A stretch of DNA of 64,000 nt from Mycobacterium intracellulare ATCC 13950 (GCF_000277125.1 NC_016946.1:2666001-2730000); one strand, 5' to 3'. Numbered from the stretch's first letter, positions 52,342 through 60,696 are shown. Made by a program: numbers and translations. Notes: a model not told the origin generated them from the letters alone.

Positions 52342-53526
52342 TCACAGCCCGGGCTGGTCGTCGATGATGCCCAGCCATATCTGCGCGGCGTCGATGGCCA
52401 CCTTCTCGCTGATGAAGGCGTGCTGGGTTCCGGTGTAGATGTCACGGAAGGCGCGCTCGAGCCGGCTGCCCTCCCGGATCGAGGTGGTCCCGGCGACGAG
52501 ATGGGCCCACTCGGCGCAGCTTCGGGCGGTGTCGGTGGCGAAGACGGCGGCCACCCGCATGTCGGCGCGCAGGGCCGGTGTCAGCTCCTCCCCCGAGGCC
52601 ACCGCCGCCTCGGCGGTGGTGAACGCGTCGAGCACCAGCAGCCGGGCCGCACGCCAGGCCGCGCGGTGATGCGCCAGCCCCTTCTGGAAGGTCGGGCGGC
52701 TGGCCAGCGACGCCATGTCACTCATCCGGAATTTCGTCGCGGCCAGCTCCTGAACGTCGTCGAGCATGCTCTTGGCGACGCCCAGGGCCCACGACGCGTG
52801 CCCGGCCGCGGTGACGGGCATCAGGCCCATCCGGGAGGCCGGCGACGATCCCCGGTGCGGCCGCCGGGTGAACAGTTCGAACGTGCGGCCTGCCGGGACG
52901 AACACGTCGGTGGCGCTGTAGTCGTAGGACCCGGTTCCCTTGAGCCCCTGGACATACCAGCCGTCGTCGAAGCTGATCTCGGAGCGGGGAATGACGGCGA
53001 CCCGCATCTCGGGGAAACCTTCACTGATCCAGCGCATCTCGCCGTTGTCCATCGGCAGGAATCCGGCGGCAACGTAGTGCGAGTGCCCGATTCCCGAACC
53101 GAAGTTCCACGCCCCGGTGACGGCGTAGCCGCCGTCGACGGCGGTTCCCTGTCCGTTGGGAAAGAATTGACCGCCCATGGTGACGCGGTTGTCGTGGGCG
53201 GTGAACACCTCGGCGAAGCCCTCGTCCGGCAGGTATGCGGCGGCGGCGAAGGACGACGGCAGATTGGCGATCCCCACCCAGCCGAACGACCCGTCCTGCC
53301 AAGCCATTTCGATCCAGGTCTCGATCATCTCGGTGAAAGACGGCTCGACGCCGCCGGCGGCGACGGGGTTGAACGCCGACATCAGCCCGCTGGCCCACAT
53401 CTCGTCGACGATCGCCGGAGTCAGGGTGCGCATGCGTTCGGATTCGGGGGCCTGGGCAGCCACCAGCTCGCGCATGCCGCGCGCGAGCGAGACGACCCGG
53501 TCTTCGGTGTCGGCGATCGACGTCAT
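52342..53526 (-). CDS. Acyl-CoA dehydrogenase family/flavin monooxygenase-like protein
   Basis: The 394-residue protein has the acyl-CoA dehydrogenase three-domain outline: N-terminal helices, a beta domain with AVTGAWNFGSGIGHSHYVAA and GTGSYDYSATDVFVPAGRTF, and C-terminal helices with FATDTARSCAEWAHLVAGTT and SRLERAFRDIYTGTQHAF. The catalytic Glu of acyl-CoA dehydrogenases is not obvious; the overall character is nearer to HsaA-like flavin-dependent hydroxylases or sulfur-monooxygenases, which use reduced flavin. It may act in steroid or aromatic breakdown. First in a run of four genes on this strand. Confidence 0.85.
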   Translation of the reverse strand: MTSIADTEDRVVSLARGMRELVAAQAPESERMRTLTPAIVDEMWASGLMSAFNPVAAGGVEPSFTEMIETWIEMAWQDGSFGWVGIANLPSSFAAAAYLPDEGFAEVFTAHDNRVTMGGQFFPNGQGTAVDGGYAVTGAWNFGSGIGHSHYVAAGFLPMDNGEMRWISEGFPEMRVAVIPRSEISFDDGWYVQGLKGTGSYDYSATDVFVPAGRTFELFTRRPHRGSSPASRMGLMPVTAAGHASWALGVAKSMLDDVQELAATKFRMSDMASLASRPTFQKGLAHHRAAWRAARLLVLDAFTTAEAAVASGEELTPALRADMRVAAVFATDTARSCAEWAHLVAGTTSIREGSRLERAFRDIYTGTQHAFISEKVAIDAAQIWLGIIDDQPGL

Positions 53527-53603
53527 GGGGGTGACCGTATCAACCGGCCATGGCTTTGAGAACGAAAATCGGCCGTCGCGGCACGTCGTTTACGGTGTGG
53601 GTT

Positions 53604-53984
53604 GTGCGCTGGATCGTCGACGGCATGAATGTGATCGGAAGCCGCCCCGACGGTTGGTGGAAGGACCGCGAGGGTGCGATGGTCGCATTGGTGGAGCGCC
53701 TGGATCGATGGGCCTCGAGTCAAGGAGAAACGGTGACAGTGGTTTTTGAGCGACCGCCGTCGAGGGTGATCGCGTCGTCGGCGGTCGAGATTGCCCACGC
53801 CCCCAGGGCGGCCGCGAACTCGGCCGACGACGAGATCGTCCGGCTGGTCGCGGCCGACGCCGCGCCGCGCGACATTCGGGTGGTGACATCCGACCGCGCG
53901 CTGACCGAGCGGGTGCGAAGCCTGGGGGCGTCCGTCCATCGGTCGGAAAGCTTTCGCGACCTTGTCGATCCGCGGGACCGATGA
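53604..53984 (+). CDS. NYN-domain (PIN-like) putative RNase
   Basis: From GTG 53604 the product has 126 residues, starting WIVDGMNVIGSRPDGWWKDR, which carries the first acidic site (Asp in VDGMN) of the NYN/PIN-like fold. A second acidic pair is in NSADDEIV, and the TSDRALTERVRSLG segment supplies another Asp. Together they form a metal-dependent RNase active centre of YacP/NYN proteins, though activity is unproven. An earlier start in the same frame adds 18 residues. Its stop codon overlaps the start of the nitronate monooxygenase gene by four bases. Confidence 0.8.
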   Translation: MRWIVDGMNVIGSRPDGWWKDREGAMVALVERLDRWASSQGETVTVVFERPPSRVIASSAVEIAHAPRAAANSADDEIVRLVAADAAPRDIRVVTSDRALTERVRSLGASVHRSESFRDLVDPRDR

Positions 53985-54952
53985 CCGCCGGCGCGCCGGG
54001 CCCCGTACCCAACCGGGTCTGCGCGCTCGCGCGCATCGACATCCCGATCATGCAGGCCCCGATGACCTACATCGCCGGCGCCCAGCTGGCCGCGGCGGTG
54101 TCGAACGCCGGGGGCCTCGGCATCATCGAGACCACCTCGGATCAAGGCCGAGCCGACCTGCGGCGCGTGCGCGACCTGACCGACGGCGCCGTGGGCGCCA
54201 ACATCGCGCTGCTGTTCAACCGTGATCCCGCCATGCTGGATTTACTTGTCGCCAACGACATTCGGTTCGTGACCACCTCGGCCGGGGACCCCTCGCTGTT
54301 CACCGATCGGCTGCACGACGCGGGCATCACGGTCTTCCACGTGGTGGGCACGTTGGCCGCGGCCCGCAAGGCCGTCGACGCCGGCGTGGACGGGCTCGTG
54401 GTCGAAGGCGTCGAGGGCGGCGGCTTCAAGAACCGCTTCGGCGCCTCCACCATGGTGCTGCTGCCCTTGGTGGCGGCCCACGTCGACGTTCCGATCGTGG
54501 CCGCCGGCGGGATCTGCGACGCCCGGTCGATGGCGGCCGCTTTCGTCCTGGGCGCCGAAGCGGTGCAGATGGGCACGCGGTTACTCGCCTCGGCGGATTC
54601 GCCGGTGCACGGCAATCTCAAGCAAGCGGTCGTCGACGCCGACGAGACGGGCACGGTAATGCTCCCCCTCGACGGCAAACGGATGATGCGCGTCATCCGC
54701 ACGCCCGCGGCCGAGCGGCTGGACGCCGCGACGTCTGCCGGCGAGGGCGCCGCGGCGCTGCAACGCGTGCAGCGGCTCTATTTCGACGGCGACCTGGACG
54801 CCAGCGTCGCCAATACCGGCCAGGTGGCGGGTCGTATCGACGACCTGCCCCCGGCCGCCGACATCATCGATCAGATGTGGAAAGGCTGCCGCGAGGTGCT
54901 CGCCGCCACCGCCGACCGCCTCGGGACGGTCGGCGGCGAGGCGCGCGCCTAG
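53981..54952 (+). CDS. Nitronate monooxygenase (NPD family)
   Basis: The 323-residue TIM-barrel flavoprotein begins with IDIPIMQAPMTYIAGAQLAA, then NAGGLGIIETT, VTTSAGDPSLF, VEGVEGGGFKNRFG and PIVAAGGICDARSMAAAF, QMGTRLLASADS: the FMN-binding pattern of nitronate monooxygenases, also called 2-nitropropane dioxygenases. They detoxify alkyl nitronates such as 3-nitropropionate. ATG overlaps the NYN stop (ATGA), so the pair is translated together. Convergent with tpx, 12 bases apart. Confidence 0.92.
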   Translation: MTAGAPGPVPNRVCALARIDIPIMQAPMTYIAGAQLAAAVSNAGGLGIIETTSDQGRADLRRVRDLTDGAVGANIALLFNRDPAMLDLLVANDIRFVTTSAGDPSLFTDRLHDAGITVFHVVGTLAAARKAVDAGVDGLVVEGVEGGGFKNRFGASTMVLLPLVAAHVDVPIVAAGGICDARSMAAAFVLGAEAVQMGTRLLASADSPVHGNLKQAVVDADETGTVMLPLDGKRMMRVIRTPAAERLDAATSAGEGAAALQRVQRLYFDGDLDASVANTGQVAGRIDDLPPAADIIDQMWKGCREVLAATADRLGTVGGEARA

Positions 54953-54964
54953 CGTGCCGCGAGA

Positions 54965-55459
54965 TCAGCCCGCCGCGGCCAGCGCCGCGTCGTAGTTGGG
55001 CTCCTGCGCGATCTCGGGCACCAGTTCGGTGTAGGCGACGTTGCCGTCGGCGCCGATCACCACGATGGCCCGCGCGAGCAGCCCCGCCATCGGGCCGTCG
55101 GCGATGGTGACGCCGTAGTCCTCGCCGAAGCTGTCCCGGAACGCCGACGCGGTCTTGACGTTCTCGATGCCCTCGGCGCCACAGAATCGCGCCTGCGCGA
55201 ACGGCAGATCCTTCGAGACGTTCACGACGGTCGCCCCGCCCCCGGCGGCGCGCTCGTTGAATGTCCGCACACTGGTCGCGCAGACCGGGGTGTCCACGGA
55301 CGGAAAGATGTTGAGCACCACGGGCTTACCGCCGAACTGCTCGCTGCTGACCGGGGCCAGATCGCCGCCCGTCAGGCTGAAGCCCGGGGCTTTGGATCCG
55401 ACGGGGGGCAGCTCGCCGACTGTGTTGATCGGGTTTCCACGCAACGTTATCTGTGCCAT
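54965..55459 (-). CDS. tpx: Thiol peroxidase Tpx
   Basis: The 164-residue atypical 2-Cys peroxiredoxin is very close to M. tuberculosis Tpx. It has MAQITLRGNPINTVGELPPV, the peroxidatic Cys60 in SVDTPVCATSV, the resolving Cys93 in ARFCGAEG and GNVAYTELVPEIAQEPNYDA. It reduces peroxides with thioredoxin. ATG 55459 is chosen to match the known start, two codons inside the longest frame. It diverges from a GlxA-type regulator gene across about 120 bases. Confidence 0.97.
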   Translation of the reverse strand: MAQITLRGNPINTVGELPPVGSKAPGFSLTGGDLAPVSSEQFGGKPVVLNIFPSVDTPVCATSVRTFNERAAGGGATVVNVSKDLPFAQARFCGAEGIENVKTASAFRDSFGEDYGVTIADGPMAGLLARAIVVIGADGNVAYTELVPEIAQEPNYDAALAAAG

Positions 55460-55580
55460 GCGCACAGTCTGCCAACACTGCCGCGAGCGCGATGGGGCAG
55501 GGTGGGCGCAGGCCCGCGTGTCCTAATTGGTGGGGTGCATGGCGTAGACGCCAGGCCGTCGCGTGTCCAACACTGGGTTC

Positions 55581-56531
55581 ATGCCTCGCAAGGTGGTGAT
55601 CGCCGGTTATCCCGGCGTGCAGGCGCTCGATGTGATCGGGCCTCATGACGTCTTCACGACCGCGTCGCTGTTGACGGGCGGCAGCTACGACGTCACCGTC
55701 GCCTCGGTCGACGGCCAACCAGTGTCGACGGCTACCGGGCTGGCCTTCGTCGCGGCGCCGTTGCCGGACCCGGGCGACTCGATCGACACGGTCGTGCTGC
55801 CCGGAGGCGGCGGCATCGACGCGGCGCGCGCCGATGCCGAGCTCGTCGCCTGGGTCAAGGCCGTCGCCGGACATGCCCGGCGCATGGTGACGGTGTGCAC
55901 CGGCGCGTTCCTGGCCGCCCAGGCGGGGCTGCTGGACGGGCAGCGGGTGACCACCCACTGGGCCTTCGCCGAGCGGTTGGCGAGCGAGTTCCCCGCCATC
56001 GAGGTCGACGCCGACCCGATCTTCGTCCGGAGCTCCGAGACCGTGTGGACCGCGGCGGGCGTCACGGCGGGCATCGACCTTGCGCTCGCGCTGATCGAGG
56101 AGGACCACGGCACCGAGGTCGCGCAGACGGTGGCTCGTTGGCTCGTGCTGCATCTGCGCCGCCCCGGCGGGCAGACGCAGTTCGCGGCGCCGGTGTGGAT
56201 GCCGCGGGCCCGCCGCGACTCGATCCGCGAGGTGCAGGAGACCATCGAGGCCGAGCCGGGCGGTTCGCACAGCGTCGACGACCTGGCCCGCCGGGCGGCG
56301 ATGAGCCCGCGCCACTTCACCCGGGTGTTCACCGCCGAAATCGGCGAGGCGCCCGGCCAGTACGTCGAGCGCATCCGCACCGAGGCCGCGCGCCGGCAGT
56401 TGGAGGAGACCGACGACACCGTCGTCGCAATCGCCGCCCGATGCGGCTTCGGAACCGCGGAGACGATGCGCCGCAATTTCCTTCGCCGCGTGGGCATTTC
56501 GCCCGACCAGTACCGCAAGGCCTTCGCTTAG
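55581..56531 (+). CDS. GlxA family regulator (DJ-1/PfpI plus AraC HTH)
   Basis: The 316-residue protein has an N-terminal DJ-1/PfpI-like domain (VVIAGYPGVQALDVIGPHDV, then VVLPGGGGIDA and MVTVCTGAFLAAQAGLL) and a C-terminal AraC HTH pair (SVDDLARRAAMSPRHFTRVF and TVVAIAARCGFGTAETMRRN). The Cys in TVCTGA is in the usual nucleophile position. Such regulators often sense small metabolites or amines. GTG 55563 is an alternative start. The next gene encodes a free-standing DJ-1 protein, 18 bases downstream. Confidence 0.92.
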   Translation: MPRKVVIAGYPGVQALDVIGPHDVFTTASLLTGGSYDVTVASVDGQPVSTATGLAFVAAPLPDPGDSIDTVVLPGGGGIDAARADAELVAWVKAVAGHARRMVTVCTGAFLAAQAGLLDGQRVTTHWAFAERLASEFPAIEVDADPIFVRSSETVWTAAGVTAGIDLALALIEEDHGTEVAQTVARWLVLHLRRPGGQTQFAAPVWMPRARRDSIREVQETIEAEPGGSHSVDDLARRAAMSPRHFTRVFTAEIGEAPGQYVERIRTEAARRQLEETDDTVVAIAARCGFGTAETMRRNFLRRVGISPDQYRKAFA

Positions 56532-56549
56532 CCGGAAAGGACGACACTC

Positions 56550-57293
56550 ATGACCCAAATCGCCTTCGTGGCCTACCCAGGATTCACCGCGCTGGACATG
56601 ATCGGCCCCTACGAGGTGCTGCGCAACCTGCCGGGCGCGCAGGTGCGGTTCGTCTGGCACGAGGCCGGACCGATCACCGCCGACTCCGGCGTGCTGGTCA
56701 TCGGCGCCACGCACACCCTGGCCGAAACACCCTCTCCCGACGTGATTCTCGTCCCCGGAGGTCCCTCGACCCCGGTCCATGCCCGCGATGACGCGCTGCT
56801 CGACTGGCTGCGCCGCGCGCACCGCACCGCACGCTGGACGGCGTCGGTGTGCTCGGGCTCGGTCATCCTGGCCGCCGCGGGCCTGCTCGACGGGCGGCGG
56901 GCGACGTCGCACTGGCTGACGATTCCCGCGCTGAAGGCCTTCGGCGCCATCCCCGTGGCCGACGAACGGATCGTGCACCAGGACGACATCGTCACCAGCG
57001 CGGGTGTGTCCGCCGGCCTCGACCTCGCGCTGTGGCTGGCCGGACAGATCGGTGGCGAAAACCGCGCCAAGGCAATCCAACTCGCGCTCGAATACGACCC
57101 GCAGCCGCCGTTCGACTCGGGCCACATGTCGAAGGCGTCTGCGACCACGAAGGCCGCGGCGACGGCGCTGCTGTCCAAGGACAGCGTGAAGCCCGCCAAC
57201 GTCAAGGCCACGACGTTGCTGGCCTGGGAGCAGGCGCTGGGTAGGGTCCGGTCGCGGCGGCGCAGGCGCCAGCCGGTTCGTTTCCCCGCCTAG
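56550..57293 (+). CDS. DJ-1/PfpI family protein
   Basis: The 247-residue protein has FVAYPGFTALDMIGPYEVLR, VILVPGGPSTPV and the nucleophile-elbow Cys in SVCSGSVILAAAGLLDGRRA. This is the isonitrile hydratase/InhA-like branch of the DJ-1 superfamily. After residue 190 there is a Lys/Ala-rich tail (SKASATTKAAATALLSKDS) and a very basic C-terminus, unlike the usual short end. It is co-directional with the GlxA regulator, which probably controls it, and both diverge from the peroxidase tpx. Confidence 0.9.
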   Translation: MTQIAFVAYPGFTALDMIGPYEVLRNLPGAQVRFVWHEAGPITADSGVLVIGATHTLAETPSPDVILVPGGPSTPVHARDDALLDWLRRAHRTARWTASVCSGSVILAAAGLLDGRRATSHWLTIPALKAFGAIPVADERIVHQDDIVTSAGVSAGLDLALWLAGQIGGENRAKAIQLALEYDPQPPFDSGHMSKASATTKAAATALLSKDSVKPANVKATTLLAWEQALGRVRSRRRRRQPVRFPA

Positions 57294-57318
57294 CACCGCC
57301 GACTGCGCGCCGTGAGCT

Positions 57319-57993
57319 TCACGCGTCAGGCGCAGGTTCGACAGGAGCCGGCAAGGGAAACAGGCGCCGGAACCTCTCCACGACGGCGCGGTCGCCGACG
57401 ATGCGTAGCGACCCGTCCTCGACCATCCCGTCGAGCCCATTGTCGGTGCGGAGCAGCGACAGGAGCGTGGCCTGATCAGTTACCAGGGTGGCGTCCGGGT
57501 GATCGTCCTCGCCGCGCGTGAGGCTGAGCTCGCCGCCGGTGATGCGGAGCCGAAAGGGTTGACCGCTCAGATGGATTGCGATTGTCGCGTCCAATCCGGC
57601 TGCGGCTCGTCGGTCGAAAAGGGCTGTCAGGGAAAGCATCAGGGAGTCGACGCTCAGCGGAGCGTCGTAAGGCATGGACGGTGAGCGGCTGGCCCAGCGG
57701 GCCAGCCCGAGCACGGTCGGCGCCAATTCGGCCCCCCACGGCGTCAATTCGTAGACCCAGGACGCGCTGGGCGGGTTGAGCCGACGCCGGAGCACGACTT
57801 GCGCGTCGGTGAGCTCGCGCAATCGCTGGGTAAGCATGTCCGGACTGGCGCCGGGCAAGCCGGCCAGCAGATCCGTGAAACGTTTTGGGCCGAGCAGCAG
57901 CTCGCGAACCACCAACAACGCCCAACGCTCACCGACCAAATCCAGCGCGTGGGCCACCGCGCACCCGGTGTCGTACCTGCGTTTCCCTGCCAT
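57319..57993 (-). CDS. HxlR family transcriptional regulator with SCP2-like C-terminal domain
   Basis: The 224-residue protein starts at ATG 57993. The winged HTH occupies residues 10-105 (CAVAHALDLVGERWALLVVR, GPKRFTDLLAGLPGASPDML, RLRELTDAQVV, YELTPWG), the HxlR signature. A second domain (about 110-215) with TIAIHLSGQPFRLRI and GDHPD-like EDDHPDATLVTD resembles SCP2 sterol-carrier folds, possibly binding a ligand. It diverges from a tautomerase gene, with palindromes between them that are probable operators. Confidence 0.9.
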   Translation of the reverse strand: MAGKRRYDTGCAVAHALDLVGERWALLVVRELLLGPKRFTDLLAGLPGASPDMLTQRLRELTDAQVVLRRRLNPPSASWVYELTPWGAELAPTVLGLARWASRSPSMPYDAPLSVDSLMLSLTALFDRRAAAGLDATIAIHLSGQPFRLRITGGELSLTRGEDDHPDATLVTDQATLLSLLRTDNGLDGMVEDGSLRIVGDRAVVERFRRLFPLPAPVEPAPDA

Positions 57994-58011
57994 GAACGGC
58001 AGTCTACCAGT

Positions 58012-58064
58012 GCTAATTGGATTACCCAAGTTCATACTTGGAAATTCCAAGTAGTCGGATTAGC
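58012..58064. promoter_or_regulatory. Interlocked palindromes, probable HxlR operator
   Basis: Three symmetrical elements overlap in the divergent gap. CCAAGT-tcat-ACTTGG is perfect at 58026-58041. ACTTGGAA-A-TTCCAAGT is perfect at 58036-58052 and shares six bases with it. An outer pair GCTAAT (58012-58017) and ATTAGC (58059-58064) encloses both. It lies 19 bases from the regulator start and 43 from the tautomerase start, suitable for control of both genes. Confidence 0.75.
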
Positions 58065-58106
58065 ATCGAACGTGTCCACTCGGACGACCATCAAGGAGAG
58101 AGAGTC

Positions 58107-58514
58107 ATGCCCGTATTCACCGTTGACGCACCGATCGGTGCGCCACCGAACGCCAAGCAAAAAATGCTGAAGGAGATCACCGATGCGCTCGATGAGGCCT
58201 ATCCCATCCCCGATACCCGCGGATGGCTGCGGGAGTACTCGGCTGACAACGTGTCCCAAGATGGTCGCGTGCGAGCCGAGCCGATCCGACCGGTGGTTTC
58301 CTTGGAAGCGCCCGAACTGGCGAACCTCGACGCCAAGAGGAAGTTGGTGCAAAAGATCGAGTCGGCCGTCGGCGCGGCCTACGACGGGATCGCCAACATC
58401 GACGAAGTTCTCGTGTTGATCAATCACTACCCGTTACGCGACGTCGGCTGGAGGGGCAGCCTTCAATCCGACAAGCCGGAAATCGTTGAAGCGGTCGCCG
58501 CGCTGAACCGCTGA
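58107..58514 (+). CDS. Tautomerase family protein
   Basis: The 135-residue protein begins MPVFTVDAPIG, putting Pro after the Met as the N-terminal catalytic base of 4-oxalocrotonate-tautomerase-like enzymes. Two beta-alpha-beta units follow (PNAKQKMLKEITDALDEAYP, then NLDAKRKLVQKIESAVGAAY), so it is a fused double-length type. AAGGAGAG stands eight bases before the ATG. Substrate unknown; members act on enol or halo-acid intermediates of aromatic breakdown. Divergent HxlR regulator controls it in all likelihood. Confidence 0.9.
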   Translation: MPVFTVDAPIGAPPNAKQKMLKEITDALDEAYPIPDTRGWLREYSADNVSQDGRVRAEPIRPVVSLEAPELANLDAKRKLVQKIESAVGAAYDGIANIDEVLVLINHYPLRDVGWRGSLQSDKPEIVEAVAALNR

Positions 58515-58671
58515 GATCCCGCACGGCAGCGGACTCGCCGATCGGCTTGGACCGGGGTGCAGACGCGGTGCTCTGGTCCAAGCCGGTACGGTGCGCGGGG
58601 ACGCCGGTCGGCGTCAGCTTTTCGAAATGCTTTGGCGCGCAGCACGCCTTGCAGCTTGTGGCCGGCGACGC

Positions 58672-59148
58672 CTAGGCGTTGGGCTGCAGGATCTCGGTCG
58701 TGGCGAGCTGCCCGCCGGCCTGCATCCATGCCGCGACGACACCGGGCGCATCACGGTCCGGGTTGTAGATGTCCTCCTCGCTGGAGAACAGGCCGTTCCC
58801 GGCATAGACCAGCCGGGTCCAGTTGGGGAACCAGAACGGTTCGCCGTCCGGATCGGTGGGATGGTCCAGCAGGTTCTTGATCATGACGACGACGGCGTCG
58901 TTGTCCTCATCGTGGGCGATCCAGTCGTTGGGAAAGCGCATGTGCGGAAACGGCGCCATCACCGCGACGATCCAGTCCCGGACCGCCTCGCGCCCGTGGA
59001 AGACGCCGTAGTGATGCTCGGTGTAGACGACGTCTTCGGTGAACAGATCCGCGAAGGGACGCCAGTCGCCCGACGCGCTGCACCCCTCGACGACCTTGGT
59101 GTAGTTCTCGACGGCTTTGTCGATTTCTGCCCTGGTGAATTTGCCCAT
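58672..59148 (-). CDS. NTF2-like/ketosteroid-isomerase-fold protein
   Basis: The 158-residue product begins MGKFTRAEIDKAVENYTKVV, then WRPFADLFTEDVVYTEHHYG, GREAVRDWIVAVMAPFPHMR, and WFPNWTRLVYAGNGLF, the SnoaL/NTF2-like pattern. His/Asp/Glu clusters (YTEHHYG) could form a catalytic or binding pocket. ATG 59148 is chosen from domain length. The SDR gene diverges 59 bases away, and a site like the KstR operator lies between them, so a steroid-related role is possible but unproven. Confidence 0.82.
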   Translation of the reverse strand: MGKFTRAEIDKAVENYTKVVEGCSASGDWRPFADLFTEDVVYTEHHYGVFHGREAVRDWIVAVMAPFPHMRFPNDWIAHDEDNDAVVVMIKNLLDHPTDPDGEPFWFPNWTRLVYAGNGLFSSEEDIYNPDRDAPGVVAAWMQAGGQLATTEILQPNA

Positions 59149-59159
59149 AGCGGACACAC

Positions 59160-59173
59160 TAGAACGTGTTTCG
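59160..59173. promoter_or_regulatory. KstR-like operator half match
   Basis: TAGAAC-GT-GTTTCG resembles the KstR sites (TnnAACnnGTTnnA), keeping AAC and GTT with the right spacing but with the last base changed. It lies in the 59-base divergent gap between the NTF2-like and SDR genes, where a KstR-type repressor would block both. Confidence 0.4.
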
Positions 59174-59207
59174 GTTTCGGGTTGCCCGTTGCGAATAGGG
59201 TTATCGA

Positions 59208-59978
59208 ATGAACGTGTGGGACCTGTTCGACTTGCGCGGCAAGCGCGCGTTGGTGACCGGGGCGTCGAGCGGCATCGGCAAGAAGGTGGCCCAGGCGTAT
59301 CTGCAAGCCGGCGCCCAGGTGGCCCTTGCGGCACGGAATTTCGAAGCCTTGCAACGCGTCGCCGCCGAGCTGGCCGCAGCCGGGGAGGGCAACGTGGTGC
59401 CGATCCGTTGCGACGTGACCCAACCGGACCAGGTGGGCACCATGGTGGACCGGGTGACCGCGGAGTTGGGCGGCATCGACGTCGCCGTGTGCAACGCCGG
59501 GATCATCGCCGTCACGCCGATGCTGGAGATGTCGCCGGAGGAGTTCCAGCGCATCCAGGACACCAACGTGACCGGAGTCTTTCTCACCGCCCAGGCGGCG
59601 GCCCGGGCGATGGTCCGCCAGGGACACGGTGGCGCCATCATCACCACCGCCTCGATGTCCGGCCACATCATCAACGTCCCGCAGCAGGTCGGCCACTACT
59701 GCGCCTCCAAGGCGGCCGTCATCCACCTGACCAAGGCGATGGCAGTCGAATTCGCGCCCCACAACATTCGGGTCAACAGCGTCAGCCCCGGCTACATCCT
59801 CACCGAGCTCGTCGAGCCCCTCGAGGAGTATCACCGCCTGTGGGAGCCCAAGATTCCGCTCGGCCGCATCGGCCGGCCCGAGGAACTCACCGGCCTCTAC
59901 CTGTACCTGGCCAGCGAGGCGTCCAGCTACATGACCGGTTCGGACCTCGTGATCGACGGCGGATACAGCTGCCCGTAG
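59208..59978 (+). CDS. SDR family NAD(P)-dependent oxidoreductase
   Basis: A 256-residue classical SDR: TGASSGIGKKVAQAYLQ at residues 17-33, NAG at about 94-96, Ser in TTASMSG, Tyr-x3-Lys in HYCASKAA, and the typical MTGSDLVIDGGYSCP end. Overall resemblance to 3-oxoacyl or 17-beta-hydroxysteroid type enzymes; substrate is not proven. It diverges from the NTF2-like gene, with which it may be co-regulated. Confidence 0.92.
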   Translation: MNVWDLFDLRGKRALVTGASSGIGKKVAQAYLQAGAQVALAARNFEALQRVAAELAAAGEGNVVPIRCDVTQPDQVGTMVDRVTAELGGIDVAVCNAGIIAVTPMLEMSPEEFQRIQDTNVTGVFLTAQAAARAMVRQGHGGAIITTASMSGHIINVPQQVGHYCASKAAVIHLTKAMAVEFAPHNIRVNSVSPGYILTELVEPLEEYHRLWEPKIPLGRIGRPEELTGLYLYLASEASSYMTGSDLVIDGGYSCP

Positions 59979-59985
59979 CGCTTCG

Positions 59986-60663
59986 TCACCGCTCGATCTC
60001 GCCGGAGATCCCGCGTTCGATCTTCGCCTGCGCAGTGGACGGCAGCACCAAAATGCCGTCGAGTTCGCTGCGGGCAACCTCGTAGGCGCGCTGACGTTCG
60101 TGCGCCGCCGCCGCGGGGTCGGCGGCCACCCGAAGCAGACTCTGGGCGCGGGCAATCCGTTGCTGATCCGCCTGGGAGAAATCGTTGCGGCGTCGGCGCA
60201 TCGCTTCGGCCTCCGCGGCGTTGAACGCGGTCGCGTAATCCTCGACGGCTGCCATGTATTGGGCGGCGGCTTCCCGATCGTCGAGCAGATCTTCGGCCTT
60301 GGCGGGCCGCAGGAAGTCGGCGCGGAGTTTGGCCTTGTGGAACGCGACCGTCAGCGCATCGCGCATGTCGGTCATGAGCGGAAAGTCCAGCAGCTTGGCG
60401 ACGTCGAGTTCGTACTCGAGCCAACGATCATCGGTGCGGTTGTGCTCGTCGAGGACGCGCCGGATCGCGCGCCACCGGGCCGCGTGGTTGTTGGCGGCGG
60501 CCCCGCCGGCGGGCGCGTCGGGCAGTGGCGCCCGGTCGGCTTCCCGCGGCTGCTCGTCGGCGCGCCGCCGGTAGGCGCCGAACGCGCGCGCTGCGGCCAC
60601 GATCGCGCCCGTCAGCGGCAGGATCACGATCAGCAGCTCCGCCAACCGGAATAGCAAGCCCAC
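59986..60663 (-). CDS. Conserved hypothetical membrane-anchored protein
   Basis: The 225-residue product has one N-terminal hydrophobic segment (LLFRLAELLIVILPLTGAIV, about 3-22) and then a soluble, mostly helical domain with an Arg/Asp/Glu-rich coil (residues 60-200). The central phrase TDDRWLEYELDVAKLLDFPL occurs in a widespread mycobacterial family of unknown function. Probably inner-membrane attached with a cytosolic domain. It converges on the SDR gene with seven bases between. Confidence 0.78.
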   Translation of the reverse strand: MGLLFRLAELLIVILPLTGAIVAAARAFGAYRRRADEQPREADRAPLPDAPAGGAAANNHAARWRAIRRVLDEHNRTDDRWLEYELDVAKLLDFPLMTDMRDALTVAFHKAKLRADFLRPAKAEDLLDDREAAAQYMAAVEDYATAFNAAEAEAMRRRRNDFSQADQQRIARAQSLLRVAADPAAAAHERQRAYEVARSELDGILVLPSTAQAKIERGISGEIER

Positions 60664-60696
60664 ATGGCCAGGATGCCATCAGGACGGTCGGTGTTC

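Noticed and set aside
55326..57440. Leftward frame of 704 codons across tpx, GlxA and DJ-1 genes
   Set aside because: Antisense to three well-supported genes; Arg/Gly-rich translation without motifs.
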